A DNA stretch of 64,000 nt. Origin: an uncultured Paracoccaceae bacterium (GTDB lineage Bacteria; Pseudomonadota; Alphaproteobacteria; Rhodobacterales; Rhodobacteraceae). Shown piece by piece: positions 44,181-52,262 of the stretch (positions are counted from its first letter, which is position 1; each line of letters starts with the position of its first letter). A program made the position numbers and the translations under genes. The notes below the pieces were generated by a model that was not told the DNA's origin, made no database searches, and saw nothing but the letters and a program-made list of their open reading frames with translations. Where the stretch lies: assembly GCA_951812615.1 (NCBI GenBank), contig CATOSU010000002.1, forward strand, positions 1,984,001-2,048,000, read 5' to 3'.

Positions 44181-45071
44181 ATGACCGAAGACCAGATCAC
44201 GTCGCTTGTCGGCAGCAGCCTCGCCTACATCCTTGGCGCCATTCTCCTGATCATCGTCATCCTCAAGGGTGTCCGCATCGTGCCACAATCCGAAAAGTTC
44301 GTGGTCGAACGGTTTGGCCGGCTGAAATCGGTACTGGGTCCGGGGATCAATTTCATTGTCCCCTTCCTCGACGTCGTCCGGCACAAGATCTCGATCCTCG
44401 AACGCTAGCTGCCCAACGCGACCCAGGACGCCATCACCAGAGACAACGTGCTGGTTCAGATCGACACCTCGGTGTTCTATCGCATTTTGGAGCCGGAAAA
44501 GACGGTCTACCGCATCCGTGACGTGGACGGGGCCATCGCCACCACCGTGGCCGGGATCGTGCGGGCGAATATCGGCAAGATGGATCTCGACGAGGTTCAG
44601 TCGAACCGGTCGCAGCTGATCAGCCAGATCAAGGCCAGTGTCGAAGACGCGGTCGATGACTGGGGCATCGAGGTGACCCGCGCCGAGATCCTCGACGTGA
44701 ACCTCGATCAGGCCACCCGTGATGCGATGCTGCAGCAGCTCAACGCCGAACGCGCCCGCCGCGCACAGGTGACCGAGGCCGAGGGCCAGCGCCGCTCTGT
44801 CGAACTGGCCGCCGATGCCGAGCTCTACGCCGCCGAACAGACCGCCAAGGCCCGCCGCATCGAGGCCGAGGCCGAAGCCTATGCCACCGAGGTCGTGGCC
44901 CGCGCGATCCGTGACAACGGCATCGAGGCGGCGCAGTATCAGGTCGCGCTGAAACAGGTCGAGGCGCTGAACGCGCTGGGACATGGGGACGGCAAACAGA
45001 CAATCGTGGTGCCCGCGCAGGCGCTCGAAGCCTTCGGCGACGCCTTCAAAATGCTCAAGGGGGGCCGGTGA
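44181..45071 (+). pseudogene. SPFH/Band-7 (stomatin/QmcA-like) protein, interrupted by in-frame TAG
   Basis: The frame is coherent from ATG 44181 to 45071 (296 codons) except for TAG at 44406-44408. The first 75 residues hold the membrane helix and SEKFVVERFGRLKSVLGPGI. After the stop the family sequence continues without a gap (LPNATQDAITRDNVLVQIDT, SVFYRI, then the alanine/glutamate-rich coiled coil and LEAFGDAFKML). Relatives have Gln at the stop position (ILERQLP), so CAG became TAG. A shorter product could start at 44448 but would lack the membrane anchor. It is coupled to an NfeD gene, its usual partner. Confidence 0.85.
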
Positions 45072-45355
45072 TGGAAGGGCTCTGGGCAATCTGGTGGCTC
45101 TGGCTGATCGCCGCGCTGATACTGGGCATCGTCGAGCTTCTGCTGCCCGGCTTCGTGTTTCTCGGCTTTGCCTTCGGCGCGCTGGCGGTGGCGATGCTGC
45201 TGCTCAACACCGGCCTGTTCCTGAGCCTCCCGGCCCTGCTGCTGATCTTCGCCGCGCTGTCTCTGGTTGCATGGCTGATCATGCGCCGGATCTTTGCCCA
45301 CCCCAAGGGGCAAGTGAAAACCTTCGAACACGACATCAACGACGGACCCGGTTGA
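45071..45355 (+). CDS. NfeD-family membrane protein
   Basis: A 94-aa short NfeD. Two or three hydrophobic helices (LWLIAALILGIVELLLPGFV, LGFAFGALAVAMLLLNTG, LLIFAALSLVAWLIMRRI) are followed by a short soluble tail without the full OB-fold. The ATG overlaps the SPFH stop, as usual for SPFH-NfeD pairs that act together in membrane microdomains. If the SPFH gene is truly broken this protein may lack its partner. Confidence 0.85.
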   Translation: MEGLWAIWWLWLIAALILGIVELLLPGFVFLGFAFGALAVAMLLLNTGLFLSLPALLLIFAALSLVAWLIMRRIFAHPKGQVKTFEHDINDGPG

Positions 45356-45405
45356 TCAGCCGCTCAACCTGACGCAGAGTACCCCTGTCCGACAAGGGGC
45401 TGCTC

Positions 45406-47457
45406 ATGACCGATCCCGTTGCCCGTATCAACGCGCTGACCACCAACGCCCGCAACACGTGGTTCGTACTGTTGGCGGCGCTGATCTTTGTCGGCGTCAC
45501 TCTGATGCAGGTGACACCGGTCGATTTCTATGGGGTCAACCGCGCAACCAACCTGCCGATGGTCAATATCTCGGTCCCCACCCGGCTGTTCTTTATCGGC
45601 GGCCCGATCCTGATTGCGGCGGTCTACGGCTATTTCCACCTCTACCTGATCCGCCTGTGGGACGCGCTGAGCGTTGCGCCCGCGCGGATTGACGGCACTC
45701 GTTTGGGCGACGCGGTGAGCCCGTGGCTGGTGGTGGACGCGGCGCTGTTTCTGCGCCGGTGGCTGCGGCAGGACTACTGTGCCGAAAAGCGCACGATGGA
45801 ATTTCCGTCGATGGTGCTGAATATCCTGCTGGCCTGGGTGGCCGGCATCGCAATCCTCGGCTGGCTCTGGTGGACCTCCATGACGGCTCGGGCGATCACC
45901 CTCACCATCTGGCCAACGCTGGCACTGGGGATTTCTGTTTTCGTGGGCCTGGCCAGCCTGTCGCTCTGCCTGTTACGAATGCGCACCAGCGACCTGTCCG
46001 CAGAGATCGCGACGTGGTCGCGCCCGGTCAAAATCGCCCTGCTTCTGATCTTTCCCGCCGCGGTTTGGTTCAGCTATGAACGGACCGAGGGAAACCGGTG
46101 GCTGGTGCCCGTCAATCTCGCCTCGGAACAGATCGTTGCGCGCCCGCAAGGCTGGCGCGACCCCGCGGTTCTGCGCGCCGAGGCCCGGGCCGCGTGGTGC
46201 GCCAAGAAGAGTATCGCCGATTGCGAAATGATGCACCCGGCGCATGAAAAAGACTTCGTCGAGGAATGGGACCGGGCCCGCGATGTCGCGATACTGGACC
46301 TTACGAAACCGGGTCTTAACCCGATGCGGTTCGAAAAGCTCTCCGCCGCCGTCGCGCGGGCCATGAACACCAGCAATCTGTCGTCGGCCAACTTGACCGA
46401 CCCGGAGCAATCCGGGACGTTCCGCAAATTCGTGAACCGGCGCGCCCGCAATTCACTGGATTTCCGGAATGCGGAACTGAACGGCGCATTTCTGACCGGT
46501 GCGAACCTTGTCGGGGCACGGATGCAGGGGGCCGGCGCACGCGGCGCGGTTCTGGAACGAGCGGGAATGCAGTTTGCCAATCTTGGCGGACAGGCCGATT
46601 TCGCCGGATCCATCCTGTCCGGCGCGCGGCTGGCCTGGGTTCAGGGTGATAGCGTGGTCCTGACCCGCGCCCAAATGGGAAACGCCGATCTGCGCTGGTC
46701 GCAGATGAATGGCGCCATATTTATCAATGCCGTTTTGCGCGGTGCAGATCTCAGCCACGCGATCCTGCGAAAAGCCTATTTCGAACTGGCCGACCTGACG
46801 ATGTCAAAACTGACCGAGACCAGTCTGGACGGAGCCATACTCCGCAAAGCCCGCCTGCGGCATTCCGATTTCACCCAATCCAGCATGCGTCAAGCCGATC
46901 TGAGTCAGTCGCGCGGCGAAGGAACAAAGTTCTATCGCGCGGACCTGTCTTGGGCAATCTTCCGTCGGGCACAACTGCCGCGTGCTGATCTGGGCCGCAG
47001 CAACCTGAGCGGCGCGAACTTCCGGTGGTCGAATTTCAAAGCTGCAGATTTCAGCCTGTCACTGATCGACGGCGAGAAGACAATGTCGATGGATGATTTC
47101 CGCGGCGCCAATTTTTCACATTCCGTGAATGCCGGCGGCGCCATCCGCAAGGCAAATCTGAAATCCGTCCGGCTCGGAATGCAAAGCGACTGGCGCAACG
47201 CGTTCTTTGACGGCAGCGTTTCGATCAGCCCTCCATTTCGCAGACGCATGGGCATGCCCTGTCAGTGGATCGTGGAAACGCTCGACGAAAAAGCCTTTTT
47301 CGCCCACTGGCGCGGCTGGCTTAAGCAGAACAACGAAATCAGTGACTTTGTCTGGCAACAGCTTGTGCCGGCGAAACACCATGATGTTGTCCCGCACGAC
47401 TGGGGCGATTGCCGGTGGAAAACCGCGCCCTTCGCGCATCATTCAGGCGGGCGGTAG
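45406..47457 (+). CDS. membrane-anchored pentapeptide-repeat protein
   Basis: A 683-aa protein. The first 220 residues contain about four transmembrane segments. Residues about 310-600 are pentapeptide repeats of A(D/N)LXX type (NAELNGAFLTGANLVGARMQ, RKAYFELADLTMSKLTETSL, RADLGRSNLSGANFRWSNFK), predicted to fold as a right-handed quadrilateral beta-helix. The C-terminal 70 residues are not repetitive. Such repeats often mediate protein contacts; the role here is unknown. It follows the NfeD gene by 50 bp. Confidence 0.88.
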   Translation: MTDPVARINALTTNARNTWFVLLAALIFVGVTLMQVTPVDFYGVNRATNLPMVNISVPTRLFFIGGPILIAAVYGYFHLYLIRLWDALSVAPARIDGTRLGDAVSPWLVVDAALFLRRWLRQDYCAEKRTMEFPSMVLNILLAWVAGIAILGWLWWTSMTARAITLTIWPTLALGISVFVGLASLSLCLLRMRTSDLSAEIATWSRPVKIALLLIFPAAVWFSYERTEGNRWLVPVNLASEQIVARPQGWRDPAVLRAEARAAWCAKKSIADCEMMHPAHEKDFVEEWDRARDVAILDLTKPGLNPMRFEKLSAAVARAMNTSNLSSANLTDPEQSGTFRKFVNRRARNSLDFRNAELNGAFLTGANLVGARMQGAGARGAVLERAGMQFANLGGQADFAGSILSGARLAWVQGDSVVLTRAQMGNADLRWSQMNGAIFINAVLRGADLSHAILRKAYFELADLTMSKLTETSLDGAILRKARLRHSDFTQSSMRQADLSQSRGEGTKFYRADLSWAIFRRAQLPRADLGRSNLSGANFRWSNFKAADFSLSLIDGEKTMSMDDFRGANFSHSVNAGGAIRKANLKSVRLGMQSDWRNAFFDGSVSISPPFRRRMGMPCQWIVETLDEKAFFAHWRGWLKQNNEISDFVWQQLVPAKHHDVVPHDWGDCRWKTAPFAHHSGGR

Positions 47458-47552
47458 GCCTGTACGTTTTGTCTGTGGCCGCTTCAAACCCTGCCGCATT
47501 TTGTACATTTCGCCACCAGCCATCATCTTTACCCTTCGCGCCGCATTTCCTA

Positions 47553-47558
47553 TATAAT
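47553..47558 (+). promoter_or_regulatory. candidate -10 element for sufT
   Basis: TATAAT lies 27 bp upstream of the sufT start in an AT-richer stretch. No good -35 is visible at the usual distance. Confidence 0.4.
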
Positions 47559-47584
47559 CGGTCAGGAAACAGACAGAGGCCGCG

Positions 47585-47947
47585 ATGGACCAGCCGACCG
47601 AACCGCTAGAAGGCGCACCGCTGATTGCGCCGTCGTCGACCGAACATCCGCTGTATGATGCCGTTGTCGAGGCCTGCCGCTCTGTGTTTGATCCGGAAAT
47701 CCCGGTCAATATCTACGAGCTCGGTCTTGTCTATACCGTTGATATAAATGCGGAAAACGAGGTCAAGGTGATCATGACCCTGACCGCGCCGGGATGTCCC
47801 GTGGCCGGCGAAATGCCCGGCTGGCTGGCCGATGCGATCGGCGCCGTGCCCGGCGTGAAGCAGATCGATGTTGATCTTGTCTGGGAACCGCCCTGGGGCA
47901 TGGACATGATGTCCGACGAAGCCCGGCTCGAGCTCGGTTTCATGTAA
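47585..47947 (+). CDS. sufT: SufT-like (MIP18/DUF59) Fe-S assembly protein
   Basis: A 120-aa protein with the MIP18/DUF59 core: VFDPEIPVNIYELGLVYTVD, MTLTAPGCPVAGEMPGW with the conserved Cys, and VDLVWEPPWGMDMMSDEARL. SufT helps mature Fe-S proteins, usually with the SUF machinery. In Rhodobacterales it normally lies close to an IscA-like gene, as here 404 bp downstream. It is probably monocistronic, since promoter-like signals precede each gene. Confidence 0.88.
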   Translation: MDQPTEPLEGAPLIAPSSTEHPLYDAVVEACRSVFDPEIPVNIYELGLVYTVDINAENEVKVIMTLTAPGCPVAGEMPGWLADAIGAVPGVKQIDVDLVWEPPWGMDMMSDEARLELGFM

Positions 47948-48351
47948 CCGCGCAAGGTTTCGCAAAATCGTTACGATCCGGTTACTCGACCGTTGCCGAA
48001 ACGTTACAGGCACAGTCAATCGTGCCGCGCAACACTCTGCGCCAGACACCCGCCACCCCCCATGGACCCGATCCCGGCCCTTCGTCGGGACGCCTCTACG
48101 CGTTTTCCAGGTCCGGGTTTCGAGTGCAAAGTGGTGACAGGTGCGCCCGCCCCGGCGCCGGTTCGGACAAGCCCGCCGGACCGGCACCGCAATACCGGAC
48201 CCGTGGCGCACCGCTGCATGGGCCGGCGGCGCCGCCAGCCGTCCCCCCGGCATGCCCGGCCCCTTTGGATCGCCCTCCTTGCGGGGGCGATCCTCTTGCC
48301 CCTTGAGCCGGCACCGCCGCGACACTAGATTGCGCACAAAGGAGATCGCTC
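47948..48351. other. intergenic region between sufT and the IscA-type gene
   Basis: About 400 bp with no convincing gene; short overlapping frames on both strands are proline/arginine-rich and lack family likeness. The first 60 bp contain three GTTAC words (near 47970, 47981 and 48002), and the last 50 bp hold the promoter listed next. Confidence 0.5.
48303..48331 (+). promoter_or_regulatory. candidate promoter of the IscA-type gene
   Basis: TTGAGC (48303-48308), a 17-bp spacer and TAGATT (48326-48331) lie 21 bp before the start codon; AAGGAG at 48339-48344 provides the ribosome site. Confidence 0.55.
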
Positions 48352-48702
48352 ATGTTCGGCATTCCCGGCAAGCAGGCCGTCAAGATGACCCCGCGCGCAG
48401 CGGCGCAGATCGCGCGGCTGATGGACAAGGGCGGGCATTCGGGCCTGCGCATCGGCGTCAAGAAAGGCGGCTGTGCCGGCATGGAATACACGATGGACTA
48501 TGTCGACAGCGCAGAACCCCATGACGAGGTGGTCGAACAGGACGGCGCGCGTGTCCTGATTGCGCCGATGGCGCAGATGTTCCTGTTCGGCACCGAGATC
48601 GATTACGAGGTGTCGCTGCTGGAGTCCGGGTTCAAGTTCAAGAACCCCAACGTGGTGGACGCCTGCGGCTGCGGCGAAAGTATCCGGTTCGCGGAAAACT
48701 AA
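48352..48702 (+). CDS. HesB/IscA-family iron-sulfur assembly accessory protein
   Basis: A 116-aa A-type carrier: KKGGCAGMEYTM supplies the first conserved Cys and NVVDACGCGESIRF the C-terminal CxC. It would carry Fe-S clusters from scaffold to targets. Between IscA and SufA it cannot be decided; being near sufT argues for SufA-like function. It is convergent with the IPNS-like gene, 7 bp apart, so little room is left for a terminator. Confidence 0.9.
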   Translation: MFGIPGKQAVKMTPRAAAQIARLMDKGGHSGLRIGVKKGGCAGMEYTMDYVDSAEPHDEVVEQDGARVLIAPMAQMFLFGTEIDYEVSLLESGFKFKNPNVVDACGCGESIRFAEN

Positions 48703-48709
48703 CTGGCCT

Positions 48710-49621
48710 CTAACTGGCCTGCCGCAGGTGCATATAGGTTTCGGCATAGCGTTGTGACAGGTAGGGCCCGGCAAGCACCGGCTCGGCCGCCCCGACCGGC
48801 GCGACGTTCCAGTCCCAGGACGGGTTGAAGAACAGCGGAACACTGAGCCGTTCCTGCGCGGCACCGATCACCCGGTGCGGCGTTGCCCGCACCCGGCCGC
48901 CAGTCCACATCTCCAGCATCTCGCCGAAATTGATCACGAACACGCCCGGTTCGGCCTGCACCGCAGCCCAACTGCCGTCACGCATCTGCACGTCCAGCCC
49001 GGGCTGCCCGTCTGTCGCCAGCAGCGTGAGACAGCCGTAATCGGTATGCGGCGCGATGCCATAGTCCAGATCACCGGCATCCCCGGGACGCGGCGGATAA
49101 AAATTGCCCCGCAGCATCGCCATCGGGCGGGCAAAGGCACGGGCGAAATGGGTCTCGGGCGCGCCGATGGCGCAGGCAATCGCCGCCAGCAGCCGATCGG
49201 CCACCTGCATGGCCGCGGCCCCGTAGGGTTCGACCACTTCGCGAAATCCCGCCATCGCCGGCCAGCGGTTCGGCGCATAGACGGCCAGTTCGCGGTCTGC
49301 CAGCGGATCCCCTTCGGGCAGCTCAAAGCCGATATCGAAGACTTCCTTGTAATCGGGGTTGGCGCCGGGATCGACCTGTTCGGCCCGCCCCCTGCCCCAG
49401 CCGCGGGTGGACCCGGTCACCGCCATGTCCACGGTAGATTTCAACGCCTCCGGCGCGTGAAAGAAGGTGCGGTACGCCGCCAGCACCGCCTGCACCGCGT
49501 CCGGGCAGAGCGTGGTGTTTTCCAGCGTGAGAAACCCGATCTCCTCTGCCGCCAGCCGCAGCTGTTCCAGTGTTCCGGGGTCGCCGGCGTCAAGCGCTGC
49601 GGCATCCAGTCTCGGGATCAT
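48710..49621 (-). CDS. isopenicillin-N-synthase-like 2-oxoglutarate/Fe(II) oxygenase
   Basis: A 303-aa enzyme starting at ATG 49621. The facial triad is APHTDYGCLTLL (His, Asp) and VRATPHRVIG (His), and RLSVPLFFNP has the Arg/Ser that bind the carboxylate co-substrate. The N-terminal non-haem dioxygenase region (LRLAAEEIGFLTLEN) also fits. Family members hydroxylate or desaturate small molecules; the substrate is unknown. It is divergent from tpiA with 83 bp between starts. Confidence 0.88.
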   Translation of the reverse strand: MIPRLDAAALDAGDPGTLEQLRLAAEEIGFLTLENTTLCPDAVQAVLAAYRTFFHAPEALKSTVDMAVTGSTRGWGRGRAEQVDPGANPDYKEVFDIGFELPEGDPLADRELAVYAPNRWPAMAGFREVVEPYGAAAMQVADRLLAAIACAIGAPETHFARAFARPMAMLRGNFYPPRPGDAGDLDYGIAPHTDYGCLTLLATDGQPGLDVQMRDGSWAAVQAEPGVFVINFGEMLEMWTGGRVRATPHRVIGAAQERLSVPLFFNPSWDWNVAPVGAAEPVLAGPYLSQRYAETYMHLRQAS

Positions 49622-49704
49622 AGGTATTCTCGTCGTCGTGAAGAATTGTCTGCTCAGAACCGGGGTGCTACCACGTAGGCAACAGGGAAAACAGGGGGCA
49701 AGGG

Positions 49705-50460
49705 ATGCGACGCAAACTCGCGGCGGGCAATTGGAAGATGAATGGCACCGGCGACGGGCTGGGCGAGCTGCGGACATTGTCCCAGTCTCATTCCGCCTCT
49801 GCCGTCGATATCCTGATCTGTCCGCCGGCCACCCTGCTGCACCGCGCCGGTGCGGTTCTGGACGGGTCTGGCATTGCCACCGGTGGGCAGGATTGCCACG
49901 CCGCAGGCTCGGGCGCCCATACCGGCGACATCAGCGCCGCGATGCTGGCCGATGCCGGAGCAACGGCGGTCATCGTCGGCCATTCCGAACGCCGGGCTGA
50001 CCATGACGAACGCAACGACGATGTGCGGGCCAAGGCGAAAACCGCCATGGAAGCCGGGTTGATGGCCGTGGTGTGCCTTGGCGAAAGCCTGGCCGAGCGC
50101 GAGGCGGCGAACACGCTTGATATCATTGCCGGGCAGATGTCAGGCTCGATCCCGGACCTGTCGACCGGCGAAAACCTTGTGATTGCCTATGAACCGATCT
50201 GGGCAATCGGAACGGGCAAGGTGCCGACGATGGAACAGATCGGCGAAGTGCACGGCTTTGTCCGCACACGGCTGGACCGCCGTTTTGGTGCCGGGGTCGC
50301 GCGTTCGGTCCGGGTGCTTTACGGCGGGTCGGTCAAGCCCGGCAACGCGGGCGAGATTTTCGCCGTTCCCAACGTGGACGGCGCACTGGTTGGCGGGGCC
50401 AGCCTGAAGGCTGACGATTTTTCGCCGATCATCCACGCGCTGGAGGATGCCGCGGGCTGA
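49705..50460 (+). CDS. tpiA: triosephosphate isomerase
   Basis: A 251-aa TIM barrel: AAGNWKMNG (catalytic Lys), IVGHSERR (catalytic His), AYEPIWAIGTGK (catalytic Glu and loop 6), and LYGGSVKPGNAGEI with VGGASLKADDF at the phosphate site. It interconverts dihydroxyacetone phosphate and glyceraldehyde 3-phosphate. The P450 gene begins 2 bp after its stop, an unusual partner. Confidence 0.97.
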   Translation: MRRKLAAGNWKMNGTGDGLGELRTLSQSHSASAVDILICPPATLLHRAGAVLDGSGIATGGQDCHAAGSGAHTGDISAAMLADAGATAVIVGHSERRADHDERNDDVRAKAKTAMEAGLMAVVCLGESLAEREAANTLDIIAGQMSGSIPDLSTGENLVIAYEPIWAIGTGKVPTMEQIGEVHGFVRTRLDRRFGAGVARSVRVLYGGSVKPGNAGEIFAVPNVDGALVGGASLKADDFSPIIHALEDAAG

Positions 50461-50462
50461 GC

Positions 50463-51644
50463 ATGGACGCGCTGCAGCAGTCGCCGACCGACCCGGGGTT
50501 CGTTCAGAACCCCTACCCCGTTTATGCCCGCGCGCGGGCGGCCGGCCCGGTCCTTTGGTGGGACGACTATGCCATGCCCGCCGCGTTCGATCATGCCACG
50601 GTCAGCCAGCTGTTTCGCGACCGGCGGCTGGGCCGGGAACGCCCGGCCGAACTGTTACAGCCGGTTCCGGCACATATGGCGGCCTTCATGGAGATCGAGG
50701 CGCACTCGATGCTGGAGCTGGAACCGCCCCGGCACACCCGGTTGCGGGCACTGGTGTTGCGCGCGTTCACCTCGCGCCGGATCGCCGCGATGGCGCCGGA
50801 GATCGAAGGGCTGTGCCATGACCTGATCGACGGGTTTCCGCGCGGCGATTTCGACCTGCTGCCGGCCTATTGCAACCTTGTTCCGGTGCGGATCATTGCG
50901 CGGCTGCTGGGCGTGCCGGAAACCTTGGCGCCGCAGCTTCTGGTATGGTCGCACGCCATGGTGGCCATGTATCAGACCGGGCGCACACGCGCGGTCGAGG
51001 AGCGCGCCGATCGGGCAGCGGCGGAGTTTTCCGGTTTCCTGCGCGGCTATGTCGATGAACGCCGGTCGTCGCCGGCCGACGACCTGATCACGCATCTGAT
51101 TGCGGCCGAGGAAGACGGCGAACGGCTGAGCACGGACGAGTTGATCACCACCTGTATCCTGCTGCTGAATGCAGGGCACGAAGCAACCGTGCACAGCCTT
51201 GGAAATTCCGTCAAAACCCTATTGGAAACAGAGACATCCGCGTCGTTCCTACAGCCCGGCACCGTGGCCGGATCGGTCGAGGAACTGCTGCGCTACGATC
51301 CGCCGCTGCATATCTTCACGCGCTACATTTACGAACCCGTAGAGATTGGCCGGTACAACCTGAAACGCGGCGACGAGATCGCGCTGGTGCTGGGGGCGGC
51401 CAACCGCGACCCGGCGCAATGGCCGGACCCGGACCGGTTTGACCCGGCCCGGCCGGTGCAGACCAACAGCAGCTTTGGCGGCGGGCTGCATTTCTGCGTC
51501 GGTGCCCCATTGGCCCGGCTGGAGATGCAGATCGCGCTGCGGGTGCTGTTCGACCGGTGCCCGGGGCTGCGCCTGACTGCTGCGCCGCGCTACGCCGATA
51601 CCTACCATTTCCACGGCCTGACAGAACTGCGCGTGGCAACCTGA
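50463..51644 (+). CDS. cytochrome P450
   Basis: A 393-aa soluble bacterial P450. The I-helix segment LLLNAGHEATVHSLGN has AGHEAT in place of the usual AGxET; VEELLRYDPPLHIFTR holds the ExxR pair; and FGGGLHFCVGAPLARLEMQI is the haem loop with the Cys ligand. There is no membrane anchor, and no ferredoxin is adjacent. It is packed behind tpiA, so probably co-transcribed. Substrate unknown. Confidence 0.92.
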   Translation: MDALQQSPTDPGFVQNPYPVYARARAAGPVLWWDDYAMPAAFDHATVSQLFRDRRLGRERPAELLQPVPAHMAAFMEIEAHSMLELEPPRHTRLRALVLRAFTSRRIAAMAPEIEGLCHDLIDGFPRGDFDLLPAYCNLVPVRIIARLLGVPETLAPQLLVWSHAMVAMYQTGRTRAVEERADRAAAEFSGFLRGYVDERRSSPADDLITHLIAAEEDGERLSTDELITTCILLLNAGHEATVHSLGNSVKTLLETETSASFLQPGTVAGSVEELLRYDPPLHIFTRYIYEPVEIGRYNLKRGDEIALVLGAANRDPAQWPDPDRFDPARPVQTNSSFGGGLHFCVGAPLARLEMQIALRVLFDRCPGLRLTAAPRYADTYHFHGLTELRVAT

Positions 51645-51648
51645 GCGT

Positions 51649-52119
51649 TCAGGACACCTCCAGCGGCAGCATCGTTGTCGACTTGATCTCTTCCATCGAC
51701 AACAGCGCGGTGACGTTGAACACTTTCACCTCGGCAATCAGCGCCTGATAGAAAGCGTCATAGGCGCGGGCATTTCTGACCCGCACCTTCAGGATATAGT
51801 CGATATCACCGGCCAGCCGGTGCGCTTCCTGCACCTCGGGCCGGTCGCGCAGGGTCTTGAGAAAGGTCGCCTGCCAGCCGGCGTCATGTTCCGACGTGCG
51901 GATCAGGACAAAGAACGTCGCCTCGAACCCCAGCGCCTCAGCATCCAGCAAAACGGTCTGCGCGCCGATCACGCCGGCCTCGCGCAGTTTGCGGATCCGG
52001 TTCCACACCGGCGTCTTCGAAGAGCCGATTTTGCGCGCGATCTCGTCCAGCGACTGGCCGGCATCCTGTTGCAGCTCAGTCAGGATTTTCCTGTCTGTGT
52101 CGTCTATCCGCACTGTCAT
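51649..52119 (-). CDS. Lrp/AsnC-family transcriptional regulator
   Basis: A 156-aa Lrp/AsnC protein. The helix-turn-helix is DTDRKILTELQQDAGQSLDE followed by IARKIGSSKTPVWNRIRKL, and the RAM domain follows (VQEAHRLAGDIDYILKVRVR). It is divergent from cysG, and the 143-bp intergenic region has two direct repeats of a likely binding site. It probably regulates the sulfur assimilation operon and itself in response to an amino acid, perhaps cysteine-related. Confidence 0.9.
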   Translation of the reverse strand: MTVRIDDTDRKILTELQQDAGQSLDEIARKIGSSKTPVWNRIRKLREAGVIGAQTVLLDAEALGFEATFFVLIRTSEHDAGWQATFLKTLRDRPEVQEAHRLAGDIDYILKVRVRNARAYDAFYQALIAEVKVFNVTALLSMEEIKSTTMLPLEVS

Positions 52120-52170
52120 TCCATTTCTCCGCCTTGATTGGTCGTTGTGTTCGCCCTTCGGAGTTCAGTA

Positions 52171-52230
52171 GAACATTTTTCCTTATTTCGCGCCAGACCT
52201 AGCGCTCAACCGGAACATTTTCCTATATTT
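52171..52230. promoter_or_regulatory. paired AT-rich direct repeats, candidate AsnC-type binding sites
   Basis: GAACATTTTTCCTTATTT (52171-52188) and GAACATTTTCCTATATTT (52213-52230) are near-identical, and their starts are 42 bp apart (four helical turns), on the same face of the DNA. They occupy the AsnC regulator-cysG intergenic region, the second ending 33 bp before the cysG start. Confidence 0.65.
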
Positions 52231-52262
52231 CATAAAAGTCAACAGCCAACCCGGGTGCACTT

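Noticed and set aside
47993-48328. Proline/arginine-rich small frame between sufT and the IscA-type gene
   Set aside because: No ribosome site or family likeness, and similar frames exist on the other strand.
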